Assembly (NCBI RefSeq): GCF_021608135.1
Contig: NZ_JAKIHL010000002.1
Location: forward strand, 1-64,000
Direction: 5' to 3'
DNA from: Microaerobacter geothermalis
GTDB taxonomy: Bacteria; Bacillota; Bacilli; DSM-22679
Length of the DNA stretch: 64,000 nt
Shown here: positions 45,969-55,838 of the stretch, one piece after another
Position numbering within the stretch: position 1 is the stretch's first letter
Layout: each line of letters opens with the position of its first letter
Notes under the pieces: generated by a model
What the model saw: only the letters and a program-made list of their open reading frames with translations
What the model was told of the DNA's origin: nothing
Databases searched by the model: none
Position numbers and translations under genes: made by a program

Positions 45969-46712
45969 TCACCTCAACCGGTCTAATTGATCTAGAAAAC
46001 GCCTTGATTTTAGCTGTAATCCCGTGTGGGTTTCCATAAAGCGGCGGAGAACCTGATCCAGCTGACCCTTCGTTTGTGGGGAAACAGAAATGTTCCCTAA
46101 TCTCTTCACGTCAATAGTTTGAAATAATCGAAGGAGCTTTAAGGTTCCGGGCAATAGAGAAACTGCATCTTTGTCAAGACGGGAACAAGCCATGCAGAGA
46201 ATTCCCCCCTCCGTAATACTGAAAAACATGGGAAGATCGTTTCCCTGACATTTCATACACCTTTCCAAACGGGGTTGGTACCCACTTGCCTGCAGGATCT
46301 TCACTTCAAATATTCTGGTTAGTATTTCTTCATCTTTTCCAGCAGAAAGGTATTGCAACGTGGTGAGCAAAAGTTCAAAAAGATCGGTATTCCTTTCACG
46401 TTCCTCTGTCAATCGATCCATTAGTTCAAAATAATAAAGTGCATAGGAAGTTTTGGTTAAATCTTGTCGTATCTCCTGAAAAGAAGAAATAATCTCTCCT
46501 TGGCTTATATTGCCCAGCTGTGAACCCGTATGGAGAAGATATATGCCATGGGTTAACACCTGAGAAACAGAGGAAAGCCTGCTCTTCGTTTTCTTGGCCC
46601 CCCTGGCCATGGCTCCGATCTTTCCCCATTCCCGAGTGTAAAGGGTAATAATTTTGTTTCCCTCTCCGTAATCCACGCTGCGGATAACAATCCCTTCGGC
46701 TTTACTCAACAT
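45969..46712 (-). CDS. recO: DNA repair protein RecO
   Basis: A 247-aa RecF-pathway mediator that anneals DNA strands and loads RecA onto SSB-coated DNA. The OB-fold opening is EGIVIRSVDYGEGNKIITLYT, and a zinc finger is formed by CMKC and CMAC (residues about 157-180). It is in its usual place between yqzL and glyQ, although a DUF4342 gene follows here. Confidence 0.96.
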   Translation of the reverse strand: MLSKAEGIVIRSVDYGEGNKIITLYTREWGKIGAMARGAKKTKSRLSSVSQVLTHGIYLLHTGSQLGNISQGEIISSFQEIRQDLTKTSYALYYFELMDRLTEERERNTDLFELLLTTLQYLSAGKDEEILTRIFEVKILQASGYQPRLERCMKCQGNDLPMFFSITEGGILCMACSRLDKDAVSLLPGTLKLLRLFQTIDVKRLGNISVSPQTKGQLDQVLRRFMETHTGLQLKSRRFLDQLDRLR

Positions 46713-46748
46713 TGGTGTTCCTCTCCATCCCCCACGGCACAGAGATTG

Positions 46749-46889
46749 TTACTCAGGCTGCCCTTCTTCAGTAGAATCATCAATGACCGATTCCTCTGGT
46801 TTTCTATATCTCCCGTGAATATCCTTATAGAGAAGGTAGGCCTCAATATCACCAGTCACTTCAAAATACTTCCACGAAAAGTCTCGCAT
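46749..46889 (-). CDS. yqzL: YqzL-like small protein
   Basis: A 46-aa protein starting MRDFSWKYFEVTGDIEAYL, the form known from YqzL between era and recO in Bacillus. The ribosome binding site AAAGGAT precedes the ATG. Its function is not known. Its position and length match the family, which supports it as real in spite of its small size. Confidence 0.9.
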   Translation of the reverse strand: MRDFSWKYFEVTGDIEAYLLYKDIHGRYRKPEESVIDDSTEEGQPE

Positions 46890-46985
46890 TCGTATCATCC
46901 TTTCTGTGACTGTAGATCCTTAATTGAATGTTCGCGATAAGTTTAGGATGACCCTGAATTCATCTTCTATGCCTTGGAAAAATTG

Positions 46986-48303
<1,318 letters not shown>

Positions 48304-48314
48304 TCAACTGTTAT

Positions 48315-48450
48315 ATATCATGTAGAGCTCTCAAAAACATCTGGATATTTCAAAGATAGTGTCTGTTTAAGGGCTAATTCCCGTTCTTTAGCCTCTGCTC
48401 TTCGCTCGAACTCGAAAGCTGTCCTAGTGAATTCTTTAGTCCGTCTATAT
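48315..48450 (+). repeat. Dispersed hairpin repeat, deleted copy E (core plus right arm)
   Basis: The left arm is missing: TATATATCATG (possibly the left end) is followed within a few bases by GAGCTCTCAAAAACATCTGG, the start of the core. The core and right arm (CCCGTTCTTTAGCC, CGAACTCGAAAGCTGTCC, TTTAGTCCGTCTATAT) are intact. It separates cdd from dgkA within the operon. Confidence 0.8.
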
Positions 48451-48452
48451 CA

Positions 48453-48839
48453 TCATAAGATTTCTGCTATTTTTTTCCATAAATCTGGTAAGAGAAGGAT
48501 AGAACCAACAATTACTGACAAAATGGCCATGGTCAGAACTGCCCCGGCAGCTATATCCTTTGCCGCCTTTGCCAATGGATGAAACTCAGGACTTACCATA
48601 TCTACGATCACTTCTATGGCTGTATTTATCATTTCAAAAGCAAAAACCAGGAAAATGACAATCAAAATAATCGCCACATGAATTAAAGGTGGAGAAACCA
48701 AACGGAAAACAAGAAGTACGATAATCGCTACAAATAGATGAATTTTCATATTTCGTTGGGTCTTTATCGTGTAAAAGATTCCCTGAAAGCCAAATCCAAA
48801 GCTTTTGAGTAACTTTTTCCACCCTTCCATGTCCATCAC
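48453..48839 (-). CDS. dgkA: Diacylglycerol/undecaprenol kinase
   Basis: A 128-aa integral membrane lipid kinase of the Gram-positive type; in Bacillus it phosphorylates undecaprenol, recycling the wall carrier. Three membrane segments surround the conserved VFAFEMINTAIEVIVDMV, and a KDIAAGAV motif follows. It starts 4 bp inside ybeY's end (overlap), consistent with coupled translation. Confidence 0.93.
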   Translation of the reverse strand: MMDMEGWKKLLKSFGFGFQGIFYTIKTQRNMKIHLFVAIIVLLVFRLVSPPLIHVAIILIVIFLVFAFEMINTAIEVIVDMVSPEFHPLAKAAKDIAAGAVLTMAILSVIVGSILLLPDLWKKIAEIL

Positions 48840-49336
48840 CTGAATAAGTGGATAGCCTGTAGCACTTCTTCCTGTCTGGAAAACATTTTCTTCTCTTCTT
48901 CTTCTGTTTGATGGTCGTAACCCAACAAATGAAGAAATCCGTGAACAACCAGAAAACCCAATTCCCGTTCAAAACTATGGTTGTATTCCTCTGCCTGTTT
49001 CATTGCCCGGGGAATAGAAATGATAATATCCCCCAATAACGCAGGGTAATCCTCGGCTTCTTGCCCGCTCTCTTCAAAATAAATCATATCTTCTCCTTCT
49101 CCCATTTCTTCAATGGCAAAAGAAAGGACATCCGTCGGGCGGTTGATACCCCTATACTCTTTATTCAATTGCTGAATCTCCTCATCACCAACCAGTGAAA
49201 CGGATACTTCCCCCTTTTTCAGCCCTTCCAATTCTGCTGCCTTTTGCAAAACCCTGTCAATCAATTCAATCTGTTCAGGGGTCAATTGAAAGGATTCATC
49301 TTCCATAATATCCACGTCCAACATCTTTGCTTTCAA
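48836..49336 (-). CDS. ybeY: Endoribonuclease YbeY
   Basis: A 166-aa zinc metalloprotein needed for 16S rRNA 3' maturation and ribosome quality control. The metal-binding motif HGFLHLLGYDH (His-3x-His-5x-His) is intact, and RGINRPTDVLSFAIEE is the conserved middle. It overlaps the start of dgkA by 4 bp and the end of pgpH by 4 bp. Confidence 0.97.
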   Translation of the reverse strand: MKAKMLDVDIMEDESFQLTPEQIELIDRVLQKAAELEGLKKGEVSVSLVGDEEIQQLNKEYRGINRPTDVLSFAIEEMGEGEDMIYFEESGQEAEDYPALLGDIIISIPRAMKQAEEYNHSFERELGFLVVHGFLHLLGYDHQTEEEEKKMFSRQEEVLQAIHLFR

Positions 49337-51462
49337 GCCCTTTTCACCTCGATCTCCTTCTCGTCCTTTGGGTACTCAATACGGGAGTGGAAGGTTCCAT
49401 TCAATGTTTCACAAATGCTTTTTGTAATCAATTCCAATTCTTTAAACGTCAGATCACACTCATTTAATTGTCCGTCATCTAACCGGTCCTTAATGATTTT
49501 TCTTACCAGAGACTCGATCTTGTCCGGATTCACCTTAGACATGGAGCGAATGGCTGCTTCCACTGAATCACATATGCCGACAATAGCAGCTTCCTTGCTT
49601 TGAGCCTTCGGTCCCGGATACCGATAATCTGATTCAAGAACCTCTCCACTGGTTTGCTGTTTTGCCTTATGATAAAAATACTTTAACAAAGTGGTGCCAT
49701 GATGCTGTTCTGCAATATCCTGAATTGGTTTCGGGATTTTATATTCTTTCAGCATATTAACCCCATCATAGGGATGAGCAATAATAATCGTTTTGCTTAA
49801 ACTTGGAGAAATTTTATCATGGGGGTTTTCCATATTAAATTGATTTTCAATAAAGAATCTGGGACGTTTCGTTTTCCCTATATCATGATAATAGGAGCCT
49901 ACCCTAGCCAGCAACCCATTTGCACCAATGGCTTCAGCTGCTGCCTCGGAAAGATTTCCCACAACCACACTGTGATGATAGGTACCAGGGGTTTCAATCA
50001 ACAGTTTTCTTAAAAGAGGGTGGTTGGGATTCGACAGTTCAATTAATTTCAAGACAGACAGTATCCCAAAGGCCCCTTCAAAAATTGGCAGCATACCCAT
50101 GGCCAATATCGCTGAAATCAACCCACTCATTGCCCCATAAACAAGAGCAACGGCAACTTCGGGAACATTATAAGATTTGCTTAACAGCATGGCAAAAAGA
50201 AGAATCACGACCATATTGGCCAAAGAAACATAAAAACCTGCCTTAAAAATACTGGATCTTCGATTTACTTTTCCAAGGGAGAATGCGCCAACAGTACTGC
50301 TCACCAAGGCAGCGATTCCATACCTAAAATCAAATAATTCCAGCAATTCGCCATTAAACATCAAACTAGCAATAATCATAAAAACAACGCTAGTTATGAT
50401 CGCCAAATCCATATCAATCAGCAAAGTGATCAAGATAGAGGCAAAGGCCACAGGAGCCAAAAAACCAATGGAGGTATATTCTAAGTTTTGTCCCAAACTG
50501 ACTACCTTCATTCCCACCAGATTAATGGAGAAAATCAGAACATAAATCAGCAGATAGGAATTATCCTTGGCAATCACACCCTGTTTATGCTCCATATATA
50601 GGTACAGAAATAGAACCAAAATGACAACAAGCAGGAAAAGACCGGCATAGGGCCAATAATTAACCTTCTTGGAAAGTAACCCTACCAGATTTAATTGACG
50701 GTAGACCTCTTTGGTAATCACCTGATTGGATTCTAAGAGGATTTGTCCCTTTTCAATGATCACAGGCTGCACATTTTGCCTTGCTTCCAAACGCAAACGG
50801 TTGGTTTCCTCCTGATTGTACAATACATTAGGAACAATGCTTCCCCTGGCTAATTCCTGGGCAACCTTTCTGGCACTGCTTTCCAAATCTACAGAAACTA
50901 ATTGTTCATTCACTCTTTCGATGGCCCGTTTTACTCCACCATCTACCTCCTTCACTCCGGCAAGAAGAATTTCACTTACAATATTTTTGGTGATGGCCCG
51001 AATGGTTGAAATGGTTTCCGGTGCCAGGGAAACCAGGGTAATATAGGAATCCTTTGACAGTTCGTATGGAATCTCCAACTTGATTTTATCCACTTTTTCC
51101 TGAACGGACATCGTTCCATTCACCGAAAGTTCTTTCGCCTTGGCAAATATGGAATCTAATACATCCAATTGATTGGCTGTGATGGTATCATCCTTTTTAT
51201 AAATAGGACTTACCTCTGAAGCAGCCTTGTCCATCAATTTTTGTGTTGCTTCTTTATCCTCAATGGTGATCGGAGAAAGAATATCTTTTTCCACAACGCT
51301 GCCGATTGTATAATCATAAGTTTCGGGGGTAACTCGTCCCATTAAATGAATAAAGATAACAACCCCCAAAATGAGAAAGAAAAATGTGCGAAAAAAACGG
51401 CTTTCCTTCCAACGAAGCAGCTTATCCTGAAAAGAAATTTTAAATTGACTTTTTTTCACCAT
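49333..51462 (-). CDS. pgpH: 7TM-HD phosphohydrolase PgpH (YqfF), c-di-AMP phosphodiesterase family
   Basis: A 709-aa membrane protein with an N-terminal span, a large extracellular 7TMR-HDED domain (about residues 50-270), seven transmembrane helices (about 275-470) and a cytoplasmic HD domain (HSVVVGNLSEAAAEA, SYYHDIGKTKRP, AHPYDG). In Firmicutes this family hydrolyses cyclic di-AMP to pApA. It is in the usual position between phoH and ybeY. Confidence 0.95.
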   Translation of the reverse strand: MVKKSQFKISFQDKLLRWKESRFFRTFFFLILGVVIFIHLMGRVTPETYDYTIGSVVEKDILSPITIEDKEATQKLMDKAASEVSPIYKKDDTITANQLDVLDSIFAKAKELSVNGTMSVQEKVDKIKLEIPYELSKDSYITLVSLAPETISTIRAITKNIVSEILLAGVKEVDGGVKRAIERVNEQLVSVDLESSARKVAQELARGSIVPNVLYNQEETNRLRLEARQNVQPVIIEKGQILLESNQVITKEVYRQLNLVGLLSKKVNYWPYAGLFLLVVILVLFLYLYMEHKQGVIAKDNSYLLIYVLIFSINLVGMKVVSLGQNLEYTSIGFLAPVAFASILITLLIDMDLAIITSVVFMIIASLMFNGELLELFDFRYGIAALVSSTVGAFSLGKVNRRSSIFKAGFYVSLANMVVILLFAMLLSKSYNVPEVAVALVYGAMSGLISAILAMGMLPIFEGAFGILSVLKLIELSNPNHPLLRKLLIETPGTYHHSVVVGNLSEAAAEAIGANGLLARVGSYYHDIGKTKRPRFFIENQFNMENPHDKISPSLSKTIIIAHPYDGVNMLKEYKIPKPIQDIAEQHHGTTLLKYFYHKAKQQTSGEVLESDYRYPGPKAQSKEAAIVGICDSVEAAIRSMSKVNPDKIESLVRKIIKDRLDDGQLNECDLTFKELELITKSICETLNGTFHSRIEYPKDEKEIEVKRA

Positions 51463-51570
51463 TATCGTCTCCCCTGCCTAGCCTATCCCATTTATCCAAC
51501 ATAGAAACGAACCTGAAAAATTTACAGGTCTGCCATAGTGGAACTAAGGATTCACACGCCCCTATAGTTC

Positions 51571-52530
51571 CTATACTTGTTGTTGGTAGGCTTGGATAAT
51601 TTTCTGTACCAGGCTGTGACGAACAACATCAGATTCTTGAAAATAAACAAAAGCCAACTCTTGAATAGAAGATAATATGCGTTGTGCTTCAATTAATCCA
51701 GAACGTTTTCCCCTTGGCAGGTCGATCTGAGTGATGTCTCCGGTGACGACCATCTTAGAACCAAAGCCAAGGCGGGTGAGAAACATTTTCATTTGCTCTG
51801 GAGTGGTATTTTGTGCTTCATCCAGAATAACAAAAGAGTCATCTAATGTTCTCCCCCTCATATAAGCAAGGGGTGCCACTTCAATTATTCCTTTTTCCAT
51901 AAAACGGGCAACCGCTTCCGCCCCCATCACATCATATAACGCATCATAAAGAGGTCGGAGGTATGGGTCTACCTTTTCCTGCAAATCACCAGGCAAAAAC
52001 CCTAAGCTTTCCCCAGCCTCAACAGCTGGCCGGGTTAGGATGATTCTCTTCACTTCTCCCCGCTTTAAGGCCATTACGGCCATGACAACCGCTAAATAGG
52101 TTTTACCGGTACCTGCTGGACCAATTCCGAAAACAATATCCTTTTTTCTAATCATGGTGACGTAATGCTTTTGCCCCAGGGTTTTGGCTCGAATCGGTTT
52201 CTGCCGAAAGGTAATGCCGATCTCTTCTTCAAAAAGATCGATTAATTCATCCAACATTCCCCGTTTTGACAGATTAATGGCATAGTTTACATCCCTTTCG
52301 GCCAAGGAATATCCCCTTCGAATCAAACGGAGCATCATCTGAAAAAGTTCCCGTAACCGGTTGATCTCATCAGAGGTTCCAGAGATTATCAGTTCTTCAC
52401 TCCGAGTAATGATTTTAGCATCAGTTCCATCTTCTATCAGGCGCAAGAAAGAATCATGGGGGCCAAACAGCTGCTGGCCTTCTAATGTATCATGTAATCT
52501 GATTGTTACAGTATCCTTCAGATCATTCAA
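51571..52530 (-). CDS. phoH: PhoH-like ATPase
   Basis: A 319-aa protein with an N-terminal KH-like segment and a PhoH NTPase core: Walker A GPAGTGKTYLAV, Walker B SFVILDEAQNTTPEQMK. The exact role is unknown; the family is linked to RNA metabolism and has a conserved place next to pgpH and ybeY. The ORF begins 6 bp after yqfD. Confidence 0.95.
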   Translation of the reverse strand: MNDLKDTVTIRLHDTLEGQQLFGPHDSFLRLIEDGTDAKIITRSEELIISGTSDEINRLRELFQMMLRLIRRGYSLAERDVNYAINLSKRGMLDELIDLFEEEIGITFRQKPIRAKTLGQKHYVTMIRKKDIVFGIGPAGTGKTYLAVVMAVMALKRGEVKRIILTRPAVEAGESLGFLPGDLQEKVDPYLRPLYDALYDVMGAEAVARFMEKGIIEVAPLAYMRGRTLDDSFVILDEAQNTTPEQMKMFLTRLGFGSKMVVTGDITQIDLPRGKRSGLIEAQRILSSIQELAFVYFQESDVVRHSLVQKIIQAYQQQV

Positions 52531-52536
52531 ATGGGC

Positions 52537-53742
52537 TCAATCTCCTTGTTTTGATTCTGATTCAGTAATAATTGGCTGTTCTTCAGCAATATCTTCAATG
52601 ACAGCAAAATAGATCTTCATATAAACTTTACCATTCTCCACCCTTCGGTGCAAAACTTTTTCATCCTTAATGTATCCCATATGATCAGATTGTTTTAAAA
52701 CCTTCTCCCTAGCCATATTTAACCCTAATTGGTAAGCTTTTTGTTCTGCAGTATTTAGCTCTTCCTGATTCACTTCATAAAATGTTTTTTTTTCAATACC
52801 AAAAGGAATCTTCCGTTTAAAAAATTGAAGGTACCGTTTGCTCTGCTTTTCTACAAAGTAGGGATAAGGGGAACTTTGTTCTGGGCTTAAGATGATCTTA
52901 TAATTTCCTAATAAGAGATTCCAGTAGTTTTTTTTGTTCCCCGTGTATTCAGAAATCGTCATCGATAAAGGGAGATTGATTTCCGATTCATACCATATTT
53001 CACCAAGAACCTTTCCTTCTGCAACCACGATCTCTTGATTGTCTTCATTACCCATGAGGCCCGAGACCAAGATTTGCCCTTTTGATACCCATTGGGAAGG
53101 TTTTACTTGAGGAATCCCTTTCTCTACGATAATCTTTTGAATCATTGCTTTTTTTTTCGCCACCAAATGACGGGGATTCATTAATCTATTCTTCTCCGGC
53201 TTTACCTTTTCCACAACTGTAATAATAATCTTGGTTCCTTTTTTTTCAACTCCAACCCATGCAGCATCACTCAATTGGCTTAAAAGCATTTCCCGAGCTT
53301 CCTTAAAATCGGGAATCTTCCACTGAAAAGCTCCTTTCCGAATCCCAATTTGCGAAGCCGCTTGATAAACCTCTTTTTTGGAAATCTTCTCCGTTCCTAC
53401 CACATCAATCTTCCACACCATTGATGATAACATGTACAAAAAAACGATAAAAAAAATGGCGCCAAGAAGAAACCCCTTTCGCTTGCTCCCAAGAAAGGCG
53501 ACAAAGGGCCAGCCCTTCTTCTTCATGATTCTTATCCGTGTTTCAGTATCCTTTAACATCGGCCGTAACCGATGAAAATCTTTCACTGGGATAGTAATGA
53601 ACCCTTCATCTTCTCCATTCCAATGAATATTGGACACTTCTATGTTCTCCCGGATGGCCTTATTAATCAGGTGCGGCAAATACCGTCCCTTTACATGAAG
53701 GGTTACAAACCCTTGAAACCATAGCTGCCATTTGTTGCTCAT
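52537..53742 (-). CDS. yqfD: Sporulation protein YqfD
   Basis: A 401-aa protein; after about 90 N-terminal residues with basic patches there is a single transmembrane helix (FLLGAIFFIVFLYMLSSMVW) followed by a long extracellular or intermembrane part. In Bacillus it is made in the mother cell during sporulation and is needed for efficient spore formation. It is normally cotranscribed with yqfC; here repeat copy F lies between the two. Confidence 0.93.
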   Translation of the reverse strand: MSNKWQLWFQGFVTLHVKGRYLPHLINKAIRENIEVSNIHWNGEDEGFITIPVKDFHRLRPMLKDTETRIRIMKKKGWPFVAFLGSKRKGFLLGAIFFIVFLYMLSSMVWKIDVVGTEKISKKEVYQAASQIGIRKGAFQWKIPDFKEAREMLLSQLSDAAWVGVEKKGTKIIITVVEKVKPEKNRLMNPRHLVAKKKAMIQKIIVEKGIPQVKPSQWVSKGQILVSGLMGNEDNQEIVVAEGKVLGEIWYESEINLPLSMTISEYTGNKKNYWNLLLGNYKIILSPEQSSPYPYFVEKQSKRYLQFFKRKIPFGIEKKTFYEVNQEELNTAEQKAYQLGLNMAREKVLKQSDHMGYIKDEKVLHRRVENGKVYMKIYFAVIEDIAEEQPIITESESKQGD

Positions 53743-53768
53743 AACCTTCCCCCCTTCAAGACTAGTAG

Positions 53769-53976
53769 ATATGGCATTAAAGATTCACACGTCCGCTAGT
53801 CGAGTTCGAGCGAGAAGTGATTCATGTCCGCTTCGAGGCTAAAGAACGGAGCCCTCAAAAACATCTGGGTAATTCAAGGGTGGAGTCAGTTTGAGGTCTA
53901 ATTCCCGTTCTTTAGCCCCTTCGCTAAGTACGAACTCGAAGACTGTCCTTAGTGAATTCTTTAATACCGTCCATAT
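53769..53976 (+). repeat. Dispersed hairpin repeat, copy F (full length)
   Basis: The clearest reference copy, 208 bp. The end pair is ATATGGCATTAAAGA/TCTTTAATACCGTCCATAT, followed by GAGTTCG/CGAACTC, GGCTAAAGAACGG/CCGTTCTTTAGCC and CCTCAAA/TTTGAGG around the core CATCTGGGTAATTCAAGGGTG. It lies between the yqfC stop and the yqfD start, so transcripts of the two genes must cross it. Confidence 0.92.
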
Positions 53977-53988
53977 TGAACATTCCGT

Positions 53989-54276
53989 CTATAAGTTAGA
54001 GTCAATATAGTGGATGCTTTCTATTTCACCTTCTAAAAACACCTCTTCTTTAAAGATGGTACGAATAACCAGATTGCTTCCTTTTACCAAAAGTTGTCCT
54101 TTTGTTAACAACAAACGGAGTTCCCGATGATCAAACTGCAGAACTCCGCGGTGATTTTCTATATATATCTGTAAGTGTCCGATCATGGTAATCCTGGGAA
54201 AATCCAAGGTTACATCTTTTGGTAATTCCAAGATATCTGCCGTTAATTTCCTGATTCGGCGGCTCCACTTTTTCAT
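53989..54276 (-). CDS. yqfC: Sporulation protein YqfC
   Basis: A 95-aa YabP/YqfC-family protein (RKLTADILELPKDVTLDFPRI, IYIENHRGVLQFDHREL, LLTKGQLLVKGSNLVIR). In Bacillus it is produced from the mother-cell sigma factor and used in sporulation with YqfD. The length is normal. It is separated from yqfD by a repeat element of about 200 bp. Confidence 0.93.
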   Translation of the reverse strand: MKKWSRRIRKLTADILELPKDVTLDFPRITMIGHLQIYIENHRGVLQFDHRELRLLLTKGQLLVKGSNLVIRTIFKEEVFLEGEIESIHYIDSNL

Positions 54277-54389
54277 CTAGTCAGCCCCCTTTGCTCTATT
54301 TAACCTTTATGCAATAAATAATTCATTTATAACTTTTTGGTGTTAAGGAAGAATAGAAATGAATTCTATGTAACAAAGGGGTGGATAGT

Positions 54390-54704
54390 TTGCTATACTT
54401 GGAACCACAGTTTCACCATCACCAGGGTGAAATACTCAATATCGTAAATCAGGAAGGAAATGCCGTAGGGTATCTTTGTCTCTTGTATAGAGAAAAGGAT
54501 GAAGCATATGTAATCGGGCAATTGGATGATGCCGGTGAAAAACAAAATTTCCTGGATATTGTATCCCATTATTCCAATGGTATTAAACAGGCTACCGGTG
54601 GAAAGGAGGAACCATACTTATACATCCATGTCGGCGGGGAAAGATTATCACTGGAACCGGATGATGAATCCACCAAACCACCTGCTTTACAGGGAGCACA
54701 TTAA
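54390..54704 (+). CDS. Hypothetical protein of 104 aa
   Basis: A hydrophilic, acidic small protein with a plausible fold (GEILNIVNQEGNAVGYLCLLYREKDEAYVIGQ split). A TTG start at 54390 follows AAAGGGGTGG; a GTG three codons upstream is an alternative. A hairpin terminator lies just after it, and it is a plus-strand gene next to the AEC transporter. I recognise no family. Confidence 0.55.
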   Translation: MLYLEPQFHHHQGEILNIVNQEGNAVGYLCLLYREKDEAYVIGQLDDAGEKQNFLDIVSHYSNGIKQATGGKEEPYLYIHVGGERLSLEPDDESTKPPALQGAH

Positions 54705-54730
54705 ATTTCCGCTCGAATCATCTGTTGGGG

Positions 54731-54757
54731 AAGTGGCATGTTTTCAACATGCCACTT
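54731..54757 (+). terminator. Hairpin after the 104-aa gene
   Basis: AAGTGGCATG and CATGCCACTT form a perfect 10-bp stem with a 7-nt loop. The following sequence (ATTTTCATG) has only a weak T-tract, so termination may be partial. Confidence 0.65.
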
Positions 54758-54850
54758 ATTTTCATGTTGAATTAAAATTTTTTATAGAAATTCGTTGCCG
54801 TACTTGTTAATATATTTGGAGTATCCATTTACTGATGAGGAGATGCCGCG

Positions 54851-55744
54851 GTGATATTTTTAAACGTAATTCTACCCGTATTTTTAATTTTTATAGCAGG
54901 ATATATTGCACAAAAAAAAATGAAGATGGATATTAAGTCCATCTCCACCACCGCCCTTTACTTAATGCTTCCTGCCCTTATTTTTAAAACATTTTATCAG
55001 GCAGAATTGGACAAGACCTATGTTTACATTATTGCTTATGGAATCCTTCTTTCCTATGTGATCATCTGGGTTGTAAAGCTGGTTTCAAGGCTGAATAAAT
55101 ATTCTGCTTCGGAAGAAAGCGGCCTGATCTTATCCACTGCTTTTATGAATAACGGAAATTATGGTGCTCCCATCATTTTATTTGCCTTTGGGGATAAGGC
55201 TTTTTCCTACGCCATTGCTATCATGGTCTTTCATACCATTATCATGAGTACAACCGGTATTTATTATGCAGCAAGAGGGAGAGCGGATCTTAAAAAATCC
55301 CTTATCTCTGTTCTAAAAATGCCGATTGTACATGCTCTACTGTTAGCCATTTTTTGGCGATGGCTCCAGCTTCCAATGCCGGATAATTTGCTTAAAACCC
55401 TTACTTTTGTCGGGGATGCGTCTGTCCCTACCATCATGCTGGTCCTAGGAATGCAAATTGCAGAAATACGGCTCACCCACATACGATGGAATTTTATTTC
55501 CTTAGGCATTTTCCTCCGCCTGATTTTGTCGCCAATCATTGCGTGGATCTTGGTATGGTATATGCCAATTGAACTTCTTTTGAAAAAAGTGATGATCGTA
55601 GAAGCTGCCATGCCTGCCGCAGCCATTACAACCATGTATGCTTTGCAATTTGATAGTGAACCGGAAATGGTATCAAGTATTGCGTTGATCAGTACCCTGC
55701 TGAGCACAATCACCGTGACGATCCTGTTAATTATCATCATATAG
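54851..55744 (+). CDS. AEC (auxin efflux carrier) family transporter
   Basis: A 297-aa membrane protein with about ten helices in two five-helix halves. The conserved region STAFMNNGNYGAPIILFAFG and the second-half MPAAAITTMYALQFDSEPEM are typical of AEC permeases, which carry malate or other organic acids in bacteria. The substrate is not evident. The gene is upstream of, and on the same strand as, the DsbA-like selenoprotein gene, with a 94-bp spacer. Confidence 0.85.
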   Translation: MIFLNVILPVFLIFIAGYIAQKKMKMDIKSISTTALYLMLPALIFKTFYQAELDKTYVYIIAYGILLSYVIIWVVKLVSRLNKYSASEESGLILSTAFMNNGNYGAPIILFAFGDKAFSYAIAIMVFHTIIMSTTGIYYAARGRADLKKSLISVLKMPIVHALLLAIFWRWLQLPMPDNLLKTLTFVGDASVPTIMLVLGMQIAEIRLTHIRWNFISLGIFLRLILSPIIAWILVWYMPIELLLKKVMIVEAAMPAAAITTMYALQFDSEPEMVSSIALISTLLSTITVTILLIIII

Positions 55745-55838
55745 ATAAATATGATAATAAAAAGGATTTTATACGAATGATATGAGAAAATAATACTGTC
55801 TCGCGAATCATCGATTAGAAAGTATAGGAGGTAATCGA

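Noticed and set aside
51508-51570. Two stretches like the repeat's left arm (AAAAATTTACAGGTCTGCC and AAGGATTCACACGCCCC) in the spacer between pgpH and phoH
   Set aside because: The similarity is partial, there is no core and no right end. It may be a very old remnant, but I cannot separate it from chance in AT-rich spacer DNA.
55264-55740. A minus-strand reading frame of 158 codons
   Set aside because: A shadow of the AEC transporter gene; the biased composition follows from the hydrophobic codons of the true strand.
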